A DNA stretch of 45,766 nucleotides from Bacteroidales bacterium (GCA_021371875.1 JAJFVH010000069.1:1-45766), one strand, 5' to 3'. Shown: positions 9,266 to 19,465, numbered from the stretch's first letter. Notes: generated from the letters alone by a model not told the origin. Translations and numbers: made by a program.

Positions 9266-10759
9266 TTAATCCGCCAGATTTATAGTGTAATAGCTTACTT
9301 TCCCGTTTGGATAAATACCCGCGATGTTGAGTACTTTAAATTGATCGGAAGTATTGATGGCCGCATCAAAAGCCGATTCAATATCGTCTACACTTCGTAT
9401 GGCCTGGTTGTTGATTTTTACGATTATAAATCCCGGTTTAATGCCCGCCTGCTGGAATTTCCCTTTTGAAACTGATTTAACTTCAATGCCGTATTCGAGC
9501 TGGAATTGATTTTTCAGTTTTGCACTTACTTCTTTAAACTCAGCTCCCAACACGTCCGTATTTACATCCGACGAAACAACCGAAGTGTTTCCCTGTCGAT
9601 TTTTAAGTTCGGCGTTTAAAGTAATTTCTTTATTATTTCGCAATACGGTTACCGAAACTTTATCGCCAGGACTGTAACGTCCGATTTGTTCTTGCAGTTG
9701 GGCGGCGGATTTTATATCCACTCCGTTCACTTTGGTAATCACATCTTCCTTTTTGATGCCGGCTTTTTCGGCAGCGCTGTTTTCAACTACTTCATCCACA
9801 TAAGCGCCTTCCATAGTTTTCAGGTTTTTTTCTTTGGCAAGTTTATCCGTTATATCGCCCATGCTTACGCCTAATACAGCACGTTGTACAACGCCAAACT
9901 GACGAATATCGGAAACAACTTTTTGAACAATACTTGTCGGAACTGCAAATGCATAACCGGCATACGAACCGGTTTGCGAAGCAATAGCCGTATTGATACC
10001 AACCAATTCGCCGCGTGTATTGACCAGAGCGCCTCCACTGTTCCCTGGATTTACGGCAGCATCGGTCTGAATAAACGATTCGATTTTCATCTGCGAGTTG
10101 ATAATATTGATATTCCGCGCTTTTGCGCTGACGATACCTGCTGTTACCGTTGAAGTCAGGTTGAAAGGGTTGCCCACAGCCAACACCCATTCACCTACTT
10201 TTAATGAGTCGGAATTTCCAAAAAGAATGACAGGCAGTTTTTCAGCATCGATTTTGATTAAAGCAATATCGGTGTTTGGGTCTGTGCCAACGAGTTTAGC
10301 TTTGAAAGTGCGATTGTCGTTGAGCGTTACTTCAATTTCCTTGGAATTATCAATCACGTGGTTATTGGTTACGATATATCCGTCGTTAGAGATAATAACT
10401 CCCGAACCCGAGCCTTCCTGCATGGGAGCTTCTTGCGGTTGTTGTTGCTGTGGACGACCGAAAAAGAATTCAAAAAACGGATCGTCGAAACCGCCGAAAC
10501 GCTGAGCGCGCATAGGCGTTTTTGTTTTTACGTGGACTACGGCATGAACCGACAATTCGGCTGCAACGGTAAAATCGGTTTCCATCGCGCTTGTAGCGCG
10601 TGCAAAATTGGCATAAGAAGCAGGAATCTGATTTTCTTTAAGAGCGTATTCATTACTTCGTTTTTTCGAAATGTAATTGGTTGTGAGATTTGTAGCGATA
10701 CTGATTGCTACTACTGCCAGAAATAAACCGAGCAGTTTCGTTTTTTGTGAAACATTCAT
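9266..10759 (-). CDS. HtrA/DegP-type periplasmic serine protease
   Basis: A 497-residue Do-type chaperone-protease for envelope protein quality control. Residues about 9-30 form a single hydrophobic signal or membrane anchor. A trypsin-like domain (about 60-290) has the triad His134 (TNNHV), Asp164 (NTDIALIK) and Ser241 (GNSGGAL). Between residues 84 and 116 there is a Phe/Gln-rich loop (FFEFFFGRPQQQQPQ), equivalent to the LA loop of DegP. Two PDZ domains follow, about 295-385 and 400-490; the second ends the protein. All catalytic residues are intact. It is a single gene. It could be named degP, degQ or htrA; sequence alone does not separate these. Confidence 0.95.
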   Translation of the reverse strand: MNVSQKTKLLGLFLAVVAISIATNLTTNYISKKRSNEYALKENQIPASYANFARATSAMETDFTVAAELSVHAVVHVKTKTPMRAQRFGGFDDPFFEFFFGRPQQQQPQEAPMQEGSGSGVIISNDGYIVTNNHVIDNSKEIEVTLNDNRTFKAKLVGTDPNTDIALIKIDAEKLPVILFGNSDSLKVGEWVLAVGNPFNLTSTVTAGIVSAKARNINIINSQMKIESFIQTDAAVNPGNSGGALVNTRGELVGINTAIASQTGSYAGYAFAVPTSIVQKVVSDIRQFGVVQRAVLGVSMGDITDKLAKEKNLKTMEGAYVDEVVENSAAEKAGIKKEDVITKVNGVDIKSAAQLQEQIGRYSPGDKVSVTVLRNNKEITLNAELKNRQGNTSVVSSDVNTDVLGAEFKEVSAKLKNQFQLEYGIEVKSVSKGKFQQAGIKPGFIIVKINNQAIRSVDDIESAFDAAINTSDQFKVLNIAGIYPNGKVSYYTINLAD

Positions 10760-10858
10760 AATGGTGTTATTTTATAATTTATGTTTGATAAAATAAATTC
10801 GTTGATACGATGCGAAATTATACAAAAAATGTTCCTGTAAAAATGTAACAATAAATTA

Positions 10859-10887
10859 TTTGTCGAAAATTAACGATAGTATTTTTG
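10859..10887 (+). promoter_or_regulatory. plus-strand promoter-like sequence with no gene downstream
   Basis: TTTG (10859-10862), 17 bases, TATTTTTG (10880-10887) on the plus strand, in a gap where both flanking genes are on the minus strand. The -7 box is exact; the spacer is two bases shorter than in the best promoters here. Confidence 0.35.
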
Positions 10888-10893
10888 TGCTTA

Positions 10894-10984
10894 ACGCGTA
10901 TTAACGGAGATGATTTTCAACTATGAAAAAAAATGAAAATTTGAACAAAAAAAGCTGCCCGATTTGTCAGGCAGCTTTTTCGAA
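10894..10984 (+). ncRNA. candidate small RNA in the htrA-eno gap
   Basis: From the promoter-like boxes at 10859-10887 a transcript would start near 10894 and meet, after about 85 bases, the hairpin at 10949-10980 with T5 on the plus strand. The only ORF inside runs on antisense to eno and looks like a shadow. This is inference from promoter plus terminator only, and the same hairpin is fully explained as the eno terminator. Confidence 0.2.
10949..10980 (-). terminator. eno terminator, possibly bidirectional
   Basis: AAAAAGCTGCC (10949-10959) pairs with GGCAGCTTTTT (10970-10980) around a 10-base loop. It starts 17 bases beyond the eno stop on the minus strand and is followed by a T-rich run there; the plus strand also ends in T5. 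Confidence 0.88.
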
Positions 10985-10997
10985 GCGATTAAAAATG

Positions 10998-12305
<1,308 letters not shown>

Positions 12306-12423
12306 TTAATTATAGAATTAGTTTTCTAATGATTGATTTCGTACCATTATTAACACTCAAAAAAAGAAATTGTTCGTCGTGTCGGACAAAAAATAAGCTT
12401 GTATTTAATTCAAATAAAAACAC

Positions 12424-12431
12424 TATTTTTG
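12424..12431 (+). promoter_or_regulatory. -7 box TATTTTTG for the DUF4197 gene
   Basis: Exact TAnnTTTG match 39 bases before the ATG at 12471; a TTG at 12399-12401 is 22 bases upstream, near the expected spacing. Confidence 0.45.
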
Positions 12432-12470
12432 TCCTAAATAAAAATTAAACGTAAACGTAAACTAAGCTGT

Positions 12471-13232
12471 ATGAAAAAGGTTATCCCATTGTTCATTGTT
12501 TGCCTGTTCTTCACCTCTTGTGCCGAACTAATGCAGGTAGCTTCGCAACTCGGAACCACAACAACATCAATACCGGTTACAAATGCCGAAAACATGGCAG
12601 GTCTCAAAAGTTCGCTCAACATAGGTATCGAACAAGCAGTCGGAAGCCTGGGAATTGAAAACGGGTTTTTCAACGATGCCGCATTAAAGGTGTTGCTGCC
12701 AAAAGAGGCACAACCTATTGTGGATAATATCAAATTAATACCGGGCGGCCAGGATTTAGTGAATAAAGCAATCCTTTCGCTCAATCGATCGGCCGAAGAT
12801 GCCGTTAAAGAGGCAACTCCGATTTTCAAAACCGCCATTACCAATATGAGCATCGCCGACGCAGCGGGTATCTTATTCGGAAAAGAAAATGCCGCCACCG
12901 AATACTTGCACCAAAACACCTACTCGCAACTGAAAACCGCATTTGCGCCAAAGGTGAAAGCATCGCTCGGTAAACCGCTTGTGGCAAACGTATCCACAAC
13001 CCAAACCTGGAATACACTCAGCTCGGGTTACAACGCCGTAGCCGGAAGCGCGGCCGGTTCAATTGCCGGATTGAAAACAGTGAATGTAAATCTGGAAGAT
13101 TATGTTACCGGAAAGGCACTGGATGCGCTGTTTATAAAAATAGCCGACGAAGAAAAATCGATCCGGACCAATCCGGCGGCTCGCGTAAACGACTTATTGA
13201 AAAAGGTTTTCGGACAATTAGACAAAAAATAA
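12471..13232 (+). CDS. DUF4197 family lipoprotein
   Basis: A 253-residue protein with a lipoprotein signal (KKVIPLFIVCLFFTSC, Cys17), so probably lipid-anchored on the envelope. The mature part matches the DUF4197 pattern as I know it: a glycine-rich SLNIGIEQAV opening, LGIENGFFNDAALKVLLP, then LNRSAEDAVKEATPIFKTAITNMSIADAAGILFGKENAATEYLHQNT, and a C-terminal half predicted helical. The molecular function of this family is not known to me. No clear terminator follows; the next 320 bases are AT-rich with repeats. Confidence 0.8.
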   Translation: MKKVIPLFIVCLFFTSCAELMQVASQLGTTTTSIPVTNAENMAGLKSSLNIGIEQAVGSLGIENGFFNDAALKVLLPKEAQPIVDNIKLIPGGQDLVNKAILSLNRSAEDAVKEATPIFKTAITNMSIADAAGILFGKENAATEYLHQNTYSQLKTAFAPKVKASLGKPLVANVSTTQTWNTLSSGYNAVAGSAAGSIAGLKTVNVNLEDYVTGKALDALFIKIADEEKSIRTNPAARVNDLLKKVFGQLDKK

Positions 13233-13554
13233 ACGGCACTAAATCAACTATAAAACAGCATTCTTTGTTTTTTTTGTACCACTACCCGTGCATTCCTTCT
13301 CCATCAATTCATACCAATGTCCTCACAAATTAATTGAAATATACCGAACAATTAGTGTAACTATACTGTTTGATTAATAGTAGGATATATACCAAATCAT
13401 ACATAGGGTATATACCTTATATAATATAGGATATATACATCATACATCATAGGGTATATACCCTACGTATAAACTATAATGACGAAACAGCTAAATAAGA
13501 AAGAGGAATTACTTAATACATCAGATAATAAATATTAATAAATCATGGAGTAAT
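13233..13554. other. intergenic region with phased repeats
   Basis: No established gene. Its main content is the four-unit repeat at 13381-13472. A 19-codon ORF (13479-13538, ATG to TAA) lies between the repeats and the HU-like gene, but it has no ribosome-binding site and no other support. A TATAAT-like string sits at 13475-13480, but no TAnnTTTG box precedes the HU-like gene. Confidence 0.5.
13381..13472. repeat. four tandem 23-bp repeats with palindromic GGTATATACC core
   Basis: Units start at 13381, 13404, 13427 and 13450, exactly 23 bases apart. Each begins TAGG[A/G]TATATAC[C/A]; the 10 following bases vary. Units 1 and 3 have GGATATATAC, units 2 and 4 have GGGTATATACC, so there is also a 46-base alternation. 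Unit 4 contains the perfect 12-base palindrome GGGTATATACCC. About two helical turns separate the cores, so proteins bound there would sit on nearly the same DNA face. The array ends 82 bases before the HU-like start and is probably an operator; I know no named equivalent. Confidence 0.75.
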
Positions 13555-13950
13555 ATGAGCATTCAGTATAAAATGATTCGGAAAGGGGACAATCTGAACC
13601 CCGAAGGACAAAAGAAAGTAGCTTACCATCCACAAGTGGTTCGGGCTGATACCGTGAAGTTAAAGAAGCTATGCAGCCATGCAGCCGGCTCAAAATCGCG
13701 AAATGCGTTGGAACTGGAGATATCAATGCGGATATTGATTGAGCAGATAGAAACGGAGTTGTGCAACAGTAACAGCGTTTGTATTGATGGATTTGGCACT
13801 TTTTCGCTGACCGCAGAGAGCCGGCCGGTAAACGATCCGGACGAAATACGCGCCGAATCTATTTCGGTGAAACGGGTAGCCTTTACAACTTCCAAAATGT
13901 TTATGAGCAGGTTGAGAGAGTCAAAGTTTGTTCGGGCCAAAGATAGATAA
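13555..13950 (+). CDS. HU-like (Bacteroidetes-type) DNA-binding protein
   Basis: A 131-residue protein of the HU/IHF superfamily in its Bacteroidetes variant: an N-terminal extension (SIQYKMIRKGDNLNPEGQKKVAYHPQVV) followed by the HU-like core with helices about 40-75 and the conserved turn VCIDGFGTFSLTAESRPV at about 80-97, then ISVKRVAFTTSKMFMSRLRESKFVRA. Such proteins bend or bind DNA without known sequence specificity. The start is favoured by GGAG five bases upstream, one of the few clear ribosome-binding sites in this window. It is preceded by the phased repeats, which may control it. Confidence 0.85.
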   Translation: MSIQYKMIRKGDNLNPEGQKKVAYHPQVVRADTVKLKKLCSHAAGSKSRNALELEISMRILIEQIETELCNSNSVCIDGFGTFSLTAESRPVNDPDEIRAESISVKRVAFTTSKMFMSRLRESKFVRAKDR

Positions 13951-13955
13951 GATTT

Positions 13956-13979
13956 TATACCCAAAAGGGTATATTTTTA
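13956..13979 (+). terminator. possible terminator of the HU-like gene, sharing the repeat half-site
   Basis: TATACCC (13956-13962), loop AAAA, GGGTATA (13967-13973), followed by T5. It works as a short intrinsic terminator between two convergent genes. The arms are the same half-sites (GGGTATA) as in the array upstream, so it could instead be a split operator. Confidence 0.5.
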
Positions 13980-14019
13980 TCGAAACCTGACATTTGACCC
14001 TTAAAAACCAAGGCTCTTT

Positions 14020-16467
14020 TTACTCAAACTCCACCACCGTAACGCCCGCACCACCAAACTGGATATGTTCGTCGCGATAGGTTCGAATGCCATGGGTGGT
14101 TCCAAGATACTGACGAATCATCTGGCGTAATGCACCGGTTCCTGTTCCATGCAGGATGCGGACCTCGGATACGCCTACCATAATAGCATCGTCGATATAA
14201 TACATAACAGCTTGCAAGGCTTCGTCGCCCCTCATACCCCGCACATCAATATCGGAGCTAAAGGTGAGTTTTCGTTGTCGAACGTCATCGGACGATGTGG
14301 TCCCCAGATTTTCGTATTTTCGGGCTTCTTTTTTTAGTTGTGTGTTGCTGATAGATTCTAATTTTGTCAGTTTTACAGTTGATTTCATTTGGCCAAATGC
14401 AACAATGGCCTGTTTGTCCTGAATTTCTATGATTTTACCCGTTGCTGTTTGACCTTTCAACCGAACATTAGCACCGACAACAAAGCTCCCTAAATCTTTC
14501 GTAGTAATGCTTTTATTACTTTCTTTGCGAATCAACAACTTTGTCTTAGGCCTCTTTAAGTCCTCTTGCGGGGGATTTAAGGGGCTTATCTTCTTTTTGA
14601 AATCGTCCAGTTCTTTCCTTATTTCCTTCGTTTTTTCTTTTTCGGCCTGTACTTCTTTTATCTGCCGAATGGTGGATTCGATTTTTGCATTGGCAGCCGA
14701 CAATAAATTACTGGCTTCATCTTTTGCTTTCGATGTAATTTCTTTTCGTTGGCGATCGATGTTGTTGAGCTCAGTTTCGTATTTTTCAAGTGTTTCCTCA
14801 AGCTTCTTTTCTTTCTGACGAATTTGCTGGCGTTTGTTTTCCCAATATCGCTTGTCTCGTACAATGTCCTGTAAATGTTTATCGTAGTCAAGGTGTTCTG
14901 TGCCTACTTTTGCAGCAGCTTCGGCAATTAAGTCTTCAGGTAGACCTATTTTTCGGGCTATCTCAATGGCAAATGAACTTCCGGGGTTGCCAATGCTCAG
15001 CTCAAACAGTGGTTGTAAATGTTGCCGATCGTAAAGCATGGCTCCATTTACAATTCCTTCGGCATCTTCGGCATAGTGTTTCAGGTTGGTGTAGTGCGTG
15101 GTAATCACGCCAAAAGCTAAGTTCCGGTTGAAACGTTCCAACGTGGCTTCGGCAATGGCTCCGCCAATTTGAGGTTCGGTACCGGTACCAAATTCATCAA
15201 TCAGTAAAAGCGTCTTAGGATTACTGTTTTTGATAAAAAACTTCATATTCAGCAAATGCGAACTGTAAGTAGAAAGGTCATTTTCGATGGATTGTTCATC
15301 GCCAATATCAATAAATAACCGCTCAAAAATGCCGGCACGGCTGCTGTCGTGAAGCGGAACAAGCAAACCGCACTGCAGCATATACTGCAATAAAACCACC
15401 GTTTTCAGGCAGACCGATTTTCCACCAGCATTGGGGCCTGAAATCAGCAAAATACGTTGTTTTTCGTTCAATACAATGTCAAGCGGAACAATTTCTTTTC
15501 CTTGTTTTTTCAATGAAAGAAACAAAAGCGGATGAATGGCTTTGGCCCATTCCAATTGACAAAGATCATCTACGCGAGGTTTTATAGCATTGATTTCTAA
15601 TGCAAAAATAGCTTTTGCCCGTAAAAAATCAACCCGTCCAAGGAAGTCCTGTGAGGCAAAAATAGATTCGGAATGCGGACGTACAAAATTGGTGAATTCA
15701 AGCAAAATACGCATTACTTCCCGACGTTCTTCGCCTTCCAGCTCCCGAACGCGGTTATTTGCCTCCACCACTTGTTGCGGTTCGATAAAAACGGTTTTTC
15801 CCGTGGCCGATTCGTCGTGTACAATGCCATTTACCTTCCGTTTAAAAGCCGGTGAAACGGGAATAACCAGCCGGCCTTCGCGCATGGTGGGAGCCACATC
15901 TTTTTCTACATACCCATCGGCCTGCGCCTGGCGGAGAATGGAATTCAGGGTGCGCGAAATACCGCTTTGCACCTGAAAAATATCTTTCCGGATCCGTGCA
16001 AGTTCAGCCGAGGCATTATCTTTTATCTTCCCAAATTTATTTAATATCGCATCAATGCGTTGTATGATAGTCGGAAAAGTATCGACACCTGAAACCAGTT
16101 CCAATAAATGCGGATACACTTCATCGTCGTGTTTGGTGAGAAAAACCACCAACCGGCGTACAGCCTCCAATGCCCGGCGAAGATCAAACACTTCCAGTTC
16201 ATCCAAAAACAAACCTTCCACCCGTACCCGCGACAAAGCCGGACGCACATCATAAAAATCACCAATAGGCAATTCATCGGCATCGGTAGTGAGTACACGT
16301 TGCATCTCGTCGGTCTGACTAAGCAATTTCATTACTTCGGCATAATCAGACGAGAAAGCAATCTCATCTACTTTTTCGGCACCCAAGGTACTCACACACT
16401 TGTCCTTCAACAACTGGCGAATGGTAGTAAAAGCTATTTTTTGTTCGAAATGAGAAGGGTAAAGCAT
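14020..16467 (-). CDS. mutS2: endonuclease MutS2
   Basis: An 815-residue MutS-family ATPase without the mismatch-recognition domain. In relatives it suppresses recombination or acts on stalled ribosomes. The core and clamp helices cover about 1-310; the ATPase has Walker A GPNAGGKS at 344-351 and Walker B LLLIDEFGTGTEP; a long charged coiled coil spans about 520-640; a KOW-like segment (VGANVRLKGQTATGKIIEIQ) follows; the Smr nuclease domain is the last 80 residues, with IDVRGMRGDEAL and the HGTGTGAL motif. It lies three bases after the ORF6N gene's stop, so both probably share a transcript. Confidence 0.97.
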   Translation of the reverse strand: MLYPSHFEQKIAFTTIRQLLKDKCVSTLGAEKVDEIAFSSDYAEVMKLLSQTDEMQRVLTTDADELPIGDFYDVRPALSRVRVEGLFLDELEVFDLRRALEAVRRLVVFLTKHDDEVYPHLLELVSGVDTFPTIIQRIDAILNKFGKIKDNASAELARIRKDIFQVQSGISRTLNSILRQAQADGYVEKDVAPTMREGRLVIPVSPAFKRKVNGIVHDESATGKTVFIEPQQVVEANNRVRELEGEERREVMRILLEFTNFVRPHSESIFASQDFLGRVDFLRAKAIFALEINAIKPRVDDLCQLEWAKAIHPLLFLSLKKQGKEIVPLDIVLNEKQRILLISGPNAGGKSVCLKTVVLLQYMLQCGLLVPLHDSSRAGIFERLFIDIGDEQSIENDLSTYSSHLLNMKFFIKNSNPKTLLLIDEFGTGTEPQIGGAIAEATLERFNRNLAFGVITTHYTNLKHYAEDAEGIVNGAMLYDRQHLQPLFELSIGNPGSSFAIEIARKIGLPEDLIAEAAAKVGTEHLDYDKHLQDIVRDKRYWENKRQQIRQKEKKLEETLEKYETELNNIDRQRKEITSKAKDEASNLLSAANAKIESTIRQIKEVQAEKEKTKEIRKELDDFKKKISPLNPPQEDLKRPKTKLLIRKESNKSITTKDLGSFVVGANVRLKGQTATGKIIEIQDKQAIVAFGQMKSTVKLTKLESISNTQLKKEARKYENLGTTSSDDVRQRKLTFSSDIDVRGMRGDEALQAVMYYIDDAIMVGVSEVRILHGTGTGALRQMIRQYLGTTHGIRTYRDEHIQFGGAGVTVVEFE

Positions 16468-16470
16468 TTA

Positions 16471-17355
16471 TTAACTATATTCTTGAATTTTACTCAGCAA
16501 AGGTAACACTTCCGAGTCCATTTTCGAAAAGGCAAACCATTTTTTGCCTAAATCCTTGAGTGAAGCGCCAATGTGATAGAGTTCAGTGTTATCAATAATC
16601 AGAAATCGGTCGTGAGCTAATTTTAGTTCAAATGCTTCAACCGGTTCATATTGAGCATTAAACTCTTTGATATCCAAATCCAATTGTCTGCTGATTTTAT
16701 TTGTATAAATTTTAAATTCTATTCCGGTTTTTCTTTTTGAAAATAAAGTAAGTATAGTGTCATCCACATAATTGTCAATCAGTATGATAGATTTTTCAGC
16801 TTTGCGTATCAAATCGGCGACAAACGTATAAGCATCGAATACTTGTCCATCAAAGAAAATGCCTTTATCCGGTTTTATATCTTTATTTTCAAGCGCTTTA
16901 AATATCTGTTCAAATTTCACGTCGGTTTCTATCTTTGCTCTTTCAAGTTTGTCCAACCGTTGAAAAATCAAAGCATTGTTGCTTATGAATTTACGCATTT
17001 CGACAAAAGTTTGCATGATTTGAATGCTCACTTTGACTGCTGTTTCGCTCTTTAAAACCGCGGAAAGCATGGCAACTCCCTGCTCGGTAAAAGCATAAGG
17101 TAAACTTGAGGAATGTTTGAGTTTTTCGAACCAGTCGCAATTTGCGACCAGTTCAATGCGTTCATATTCATTTAATTGAAAACAAAAATTGGGAGGAAAC
17201 CGTTCAGAGTTTCTTTTGACTTGTTCGTTGATGCGCTTGGTTTCTACTCCATAAAGTTCAGCAAGGTCTCTGTCGATCATTACCTACATTCCACGTATAT
17301 TAAAAATACGATTTTCTATAATAATTTCGTTGGATACAATGATATTACTTTCCAT
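16471..17355 (-). pseudogene. ORF6N-domain protein with PLD-like C-terminus, interrupted by an amber codon
   Basis: The frame runs from an ATG at 17355 through 23 codons reading MESNIIVSNEIIIENRIFNI and RGM, hits TAG at 17286-17284, and continues without other stops for 270 codons to 16471. The continuation VMIDRDLAELYGVETKRINEQVKRN is the ORF6N DNA-binding domain, whose usual form is RGxQVMxDRDLAxLYGV, so TAG replaces an expected Gln (CAG) codon. The C-terminal half looks PLD-like (IRKAEKSIILIDNYVDD and KLAHDRFLIIDNTELYHIGAS). Either a nonsense pseudogene, or translation restarts at the ATG at 17280, six bases past the TAG, giving 269 residues. ORF6N proteins are common in prophages and mobile regions of Bacteroidetes. 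Confidence 0.75.
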
Positions 17356-17409
17356 AGGAATATTAAATTTGATGGGTTAATCGTTTGTTTTTCGCACCTT
17401 AATGCAATA

Positions 17410-17417
17410 CAAAAATA
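17410..17417 (-). promoter_or_regulatory. -7 box for the ORF6N-mutS2 transcript
   Basis: TATTTTTG on the minus strand, 54 bases before the ATG at 17355. With a 3-base ORF6N-mutS2 gap, it is the only box I can find that would serve mutS2. Confidence 0.4.
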
Positions 17418-17478
17418 CAAACTCTTTTTCAATCAATCGTTAATGGGTTGGAATGTTTAGAGTTTACAGATTCAAAAA

Positions 17479-17512
17479 AAAACGGACAACCGAAAATTCG
17501 ATTGTCCGTTTT
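17479..17512 (-). terminator. terminator of the YidE/AspT-type transporter gene
   Basis: AAAACGGACAA (17479-17489) pairs with TTGTCCGTTTT (17502-17512). On the minus strand the stem is followed by a T-rich run. It lies 57 bases after the gene's stop. Confidence 0.85.
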
Positions 17513-17569
17513 GTAAATCTAAAATTTTATCAGAAACAGGATTTTAAAACTCCTTTCGGGGTTGAGAGC

Positions 17570-19243
17570 TTATACAAACGCCAAAATCAGTATCTGTGCC
17601 AAAATAACCCTCAGGAACATGGTCAAAGGATAAACGGTAGAATATGAAATGGAAGGCGCATCGTTTCCTGCAATTGAGTTTGAATAGGCGAGGGCAGGGG
17701 GATCGGTCATACTTCCCGAGAGCAATCCCATGAGTGTGTAATAATTTAGTTTCATAAACCTGCGGCCAACAATGCCGACAATCAGCAGCGGCAATGTGGT
17801 AATAATAAATCCACAGAGTATCCATAACAACCCGTTGCCCGAAACCACAGTTTCCACAAATTTACCACCCGAGGCAAGTCCCACGCTGGCAAGGAAAAGA
17901 GTAATACCGATTTCGCGTAACATAAGGTTGGCGCTTTGGGTTGTGTAGGTAATCAGTTTCAGTTTGGAACCGAAGCGACCCAGTAAAATGGCTACTACAA
18001 GTGGTCCGCCTGCCAGTCCTAATTTTACAGGCATTGGCATTCCGGGAATAAAAATTGGAATACTGCCAAATAGAATTCCTAAGAAAATCCCGACAAATAT
18101 GGTAATAATGTGAGGTTCATCAAGGCGTTTCAGCGTGTTTCCGAGCATCGTTTCGACACGTTTAATCGATTCGGGATCGCCCACTACAACTACACGGTCG
18201 CCCACTTGTAAAACCAGATTCGGATTTGCCAGCAAATCGAAGCCCGAACGGATAACGCGGGTACAATTCACATTCACCGAGCGAAGCTTGAGTGAACCAA
18301 GCGTTTTGCCGTTAATCACACTACGGGTAATCACGATGCGGCGTGAAATCATTTTGTTTTCCGATTCTTTCCAGTCATACTCAATTTCTTCGCCCATAAA
18401 TGCAATAATTGCTTCAGCATCGGCTTCGGTGGTAACGACCAAAATAATGTCGCCGTTTCTGATAATCGTTTTTCCATTCGGAACTGTAAAAGTGTTTCCG
18501 CTTAACTGGCGCGAAACTACAAACTTACGCCCGATCAGTTTGCGTATCTGGGAGAGATTTTTCCCATCCACGGCTTTCGATTGTACACTGATACTTATGA
18601 CTTTGAAAACTTCAGAGGTTGATTCGCTTGCTTCGTGTAATTTCTTTGTTTCATCATCGAAATTGATTTTGAAAATGAAACGTATAAAAATCAACGAAAG
18701 GATTATTCCCATTACACCCAGCGGATATGCTACCGCGTAGCCCAATGCAATTTGCGGAATTTCGGTTATCTGGCCGGCATCGTGCAGCTGGCGCAAGGCT
18801 TCCTGGGCGGCGCCCAAGCCGGGAGTGTTGGTTACCGCACCCGAAAGAATACCTACTAACATAGCCATCGGTATTCGTCCGCTGAGGGCATAATACAATC
18901 CAATGGTTGTTGCCACACCCAGCAATACAATTGCAGAAGCAAGCAGGTTGAGTTTCATTCCTCCCTTTTTGAATGAAGAGAAAAATCCTGGACCTACCTG
19001 TAAACCGATGGAAAAAATAAATAAAATCAGTCCGAATTCCCTGATAAAGTGCAAAACTTCATCGTTGACCGTGAATCCAAAATGACCCACAACGATGCCA
19101 ACGAACAACACAAAAGTTACCCCGAGCGATATGCCGAATATTTTAATTTTTCCCAACATGACTCCCAGAGAAATCACGAAAGCATAAACCAAAATAATGC
19201 GGGCGATACTTTCCTCGTTAAAAAGAGATGTTAACCATTCCAT
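17570..19243 (-). CDS. YidE/AspT-type membrane transporter with two TrkA-C domains
   Basis: A 557-residue inner-membrane protein. Two blocks of hydrophobic segments (about 15-195 and 390-557) flank a soluble centre that holds two TrkA-C/RCK-C-like domains (about 215-290 and 300-375, each with VxNGKTLGS- or [12 protein letters not shown]-type starts and GDxI/VxVVG ends). This layout is that of the aspartate:alanine exchanger/YidE family. Glycine- and proline-rich repeats such as [20 protein letters not shown] and [18 protein letters not shown], one in each half, are the typical paired substrate motifs. The substrate cannot be inferred. Single gene. Confidence 0.9.
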   Translation of the reverse strand: MEWLTSLFNEESIARIILVYAFVISLGVMLGKIKIFGISLGVTFVLFVGIVVGHFGFTVNDEVLHFIREFGLILFIFSIGLQVGPGFFSSFKKGGMKLNLLASAIVLLGVATTIGLYYALSGRIPMAMLVGILSGAVTNTPGLGAAQEALRQLHDAGQITEIPQIALGYAVAYPLGVMGIILSLIFIRFIFKINFDDETKKLHEASESTSEVFKVISISVQSKAVDGKNLSQIRKLIGRKFVVSRQLSGNTFTVPNGKTIIRNGDIILVVTTEADAEAIIAFMGEEIEYDWKESENKMISRRIVITRSVINGKTLGSLKLRSVNVNCTRVIRSGFDLLANPNLVLQVGDRVVVVGDPESIKRVETMLGNTLKRLDEPHIITIFVGIFLGILFGSIPIFIPGMPMPVKLGLAGGPLVVAILLGRFGSKLKLITYTTQSANLMLREIGITLFLASVGLASGGKFVETVVSGNGLLWILCGFIITTLPLLIVGIVGRRFMKLNYYTLMGLLSGSMTDPPALAYSNSIAGNDAPSISYSTVYPLTMFLRVILAQILILAFV

Positions 19244-19307
19244 GATTAAATAAATGTTTGAATTCTAAAGACATAACGTTTAATAATACCCCGTTGAGAA
19301 TTGACTG

Positions 19308-19315
19308 CAAAAGTA
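19308..19315 (-). promoter_or_regulatory. -7 box for the YidE/AspT-type gene
   Basis: TACTTTTG on the minus strand, 64 bases before the start at 19243; identical to the -7 boxes of rpoD and lptB. No -33 TTTG seen. Confidence 0.4.
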
Positions 19316-19420
19316 CGAACTTAATTCTTATTGTCCATTTATTTCGAATTATAATTTTAAAGAAATTTTAATTTATGCGTTCTCTCTTGTTTTTCATTTT
19401 CTTATCACGTAAAAATGAAC

Positions 19421-19428
19421 TATTTTTG
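19421..19428 (+). promoter_or_regulatory. -7 box TATTTTTG for hisB
   Basis: Exact TAnnTTTG match, 37 bases before the hisB ATG. It lies in the divergent gap between the transporter and hisB, without an obvious -33. Confidence 0.5.
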
Positions 19429-19465
19429 TGAACTTTCTGGTTTTAATATTTAACGATTAGATATC

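Noticed and set aside
13381-13472. Phased repeats as a short CRISPR array
   Set aside because: The conserved part is 13 bases and spacers 10 bases; both are far shorter than any CRISPR unit, and no cas gene is near.
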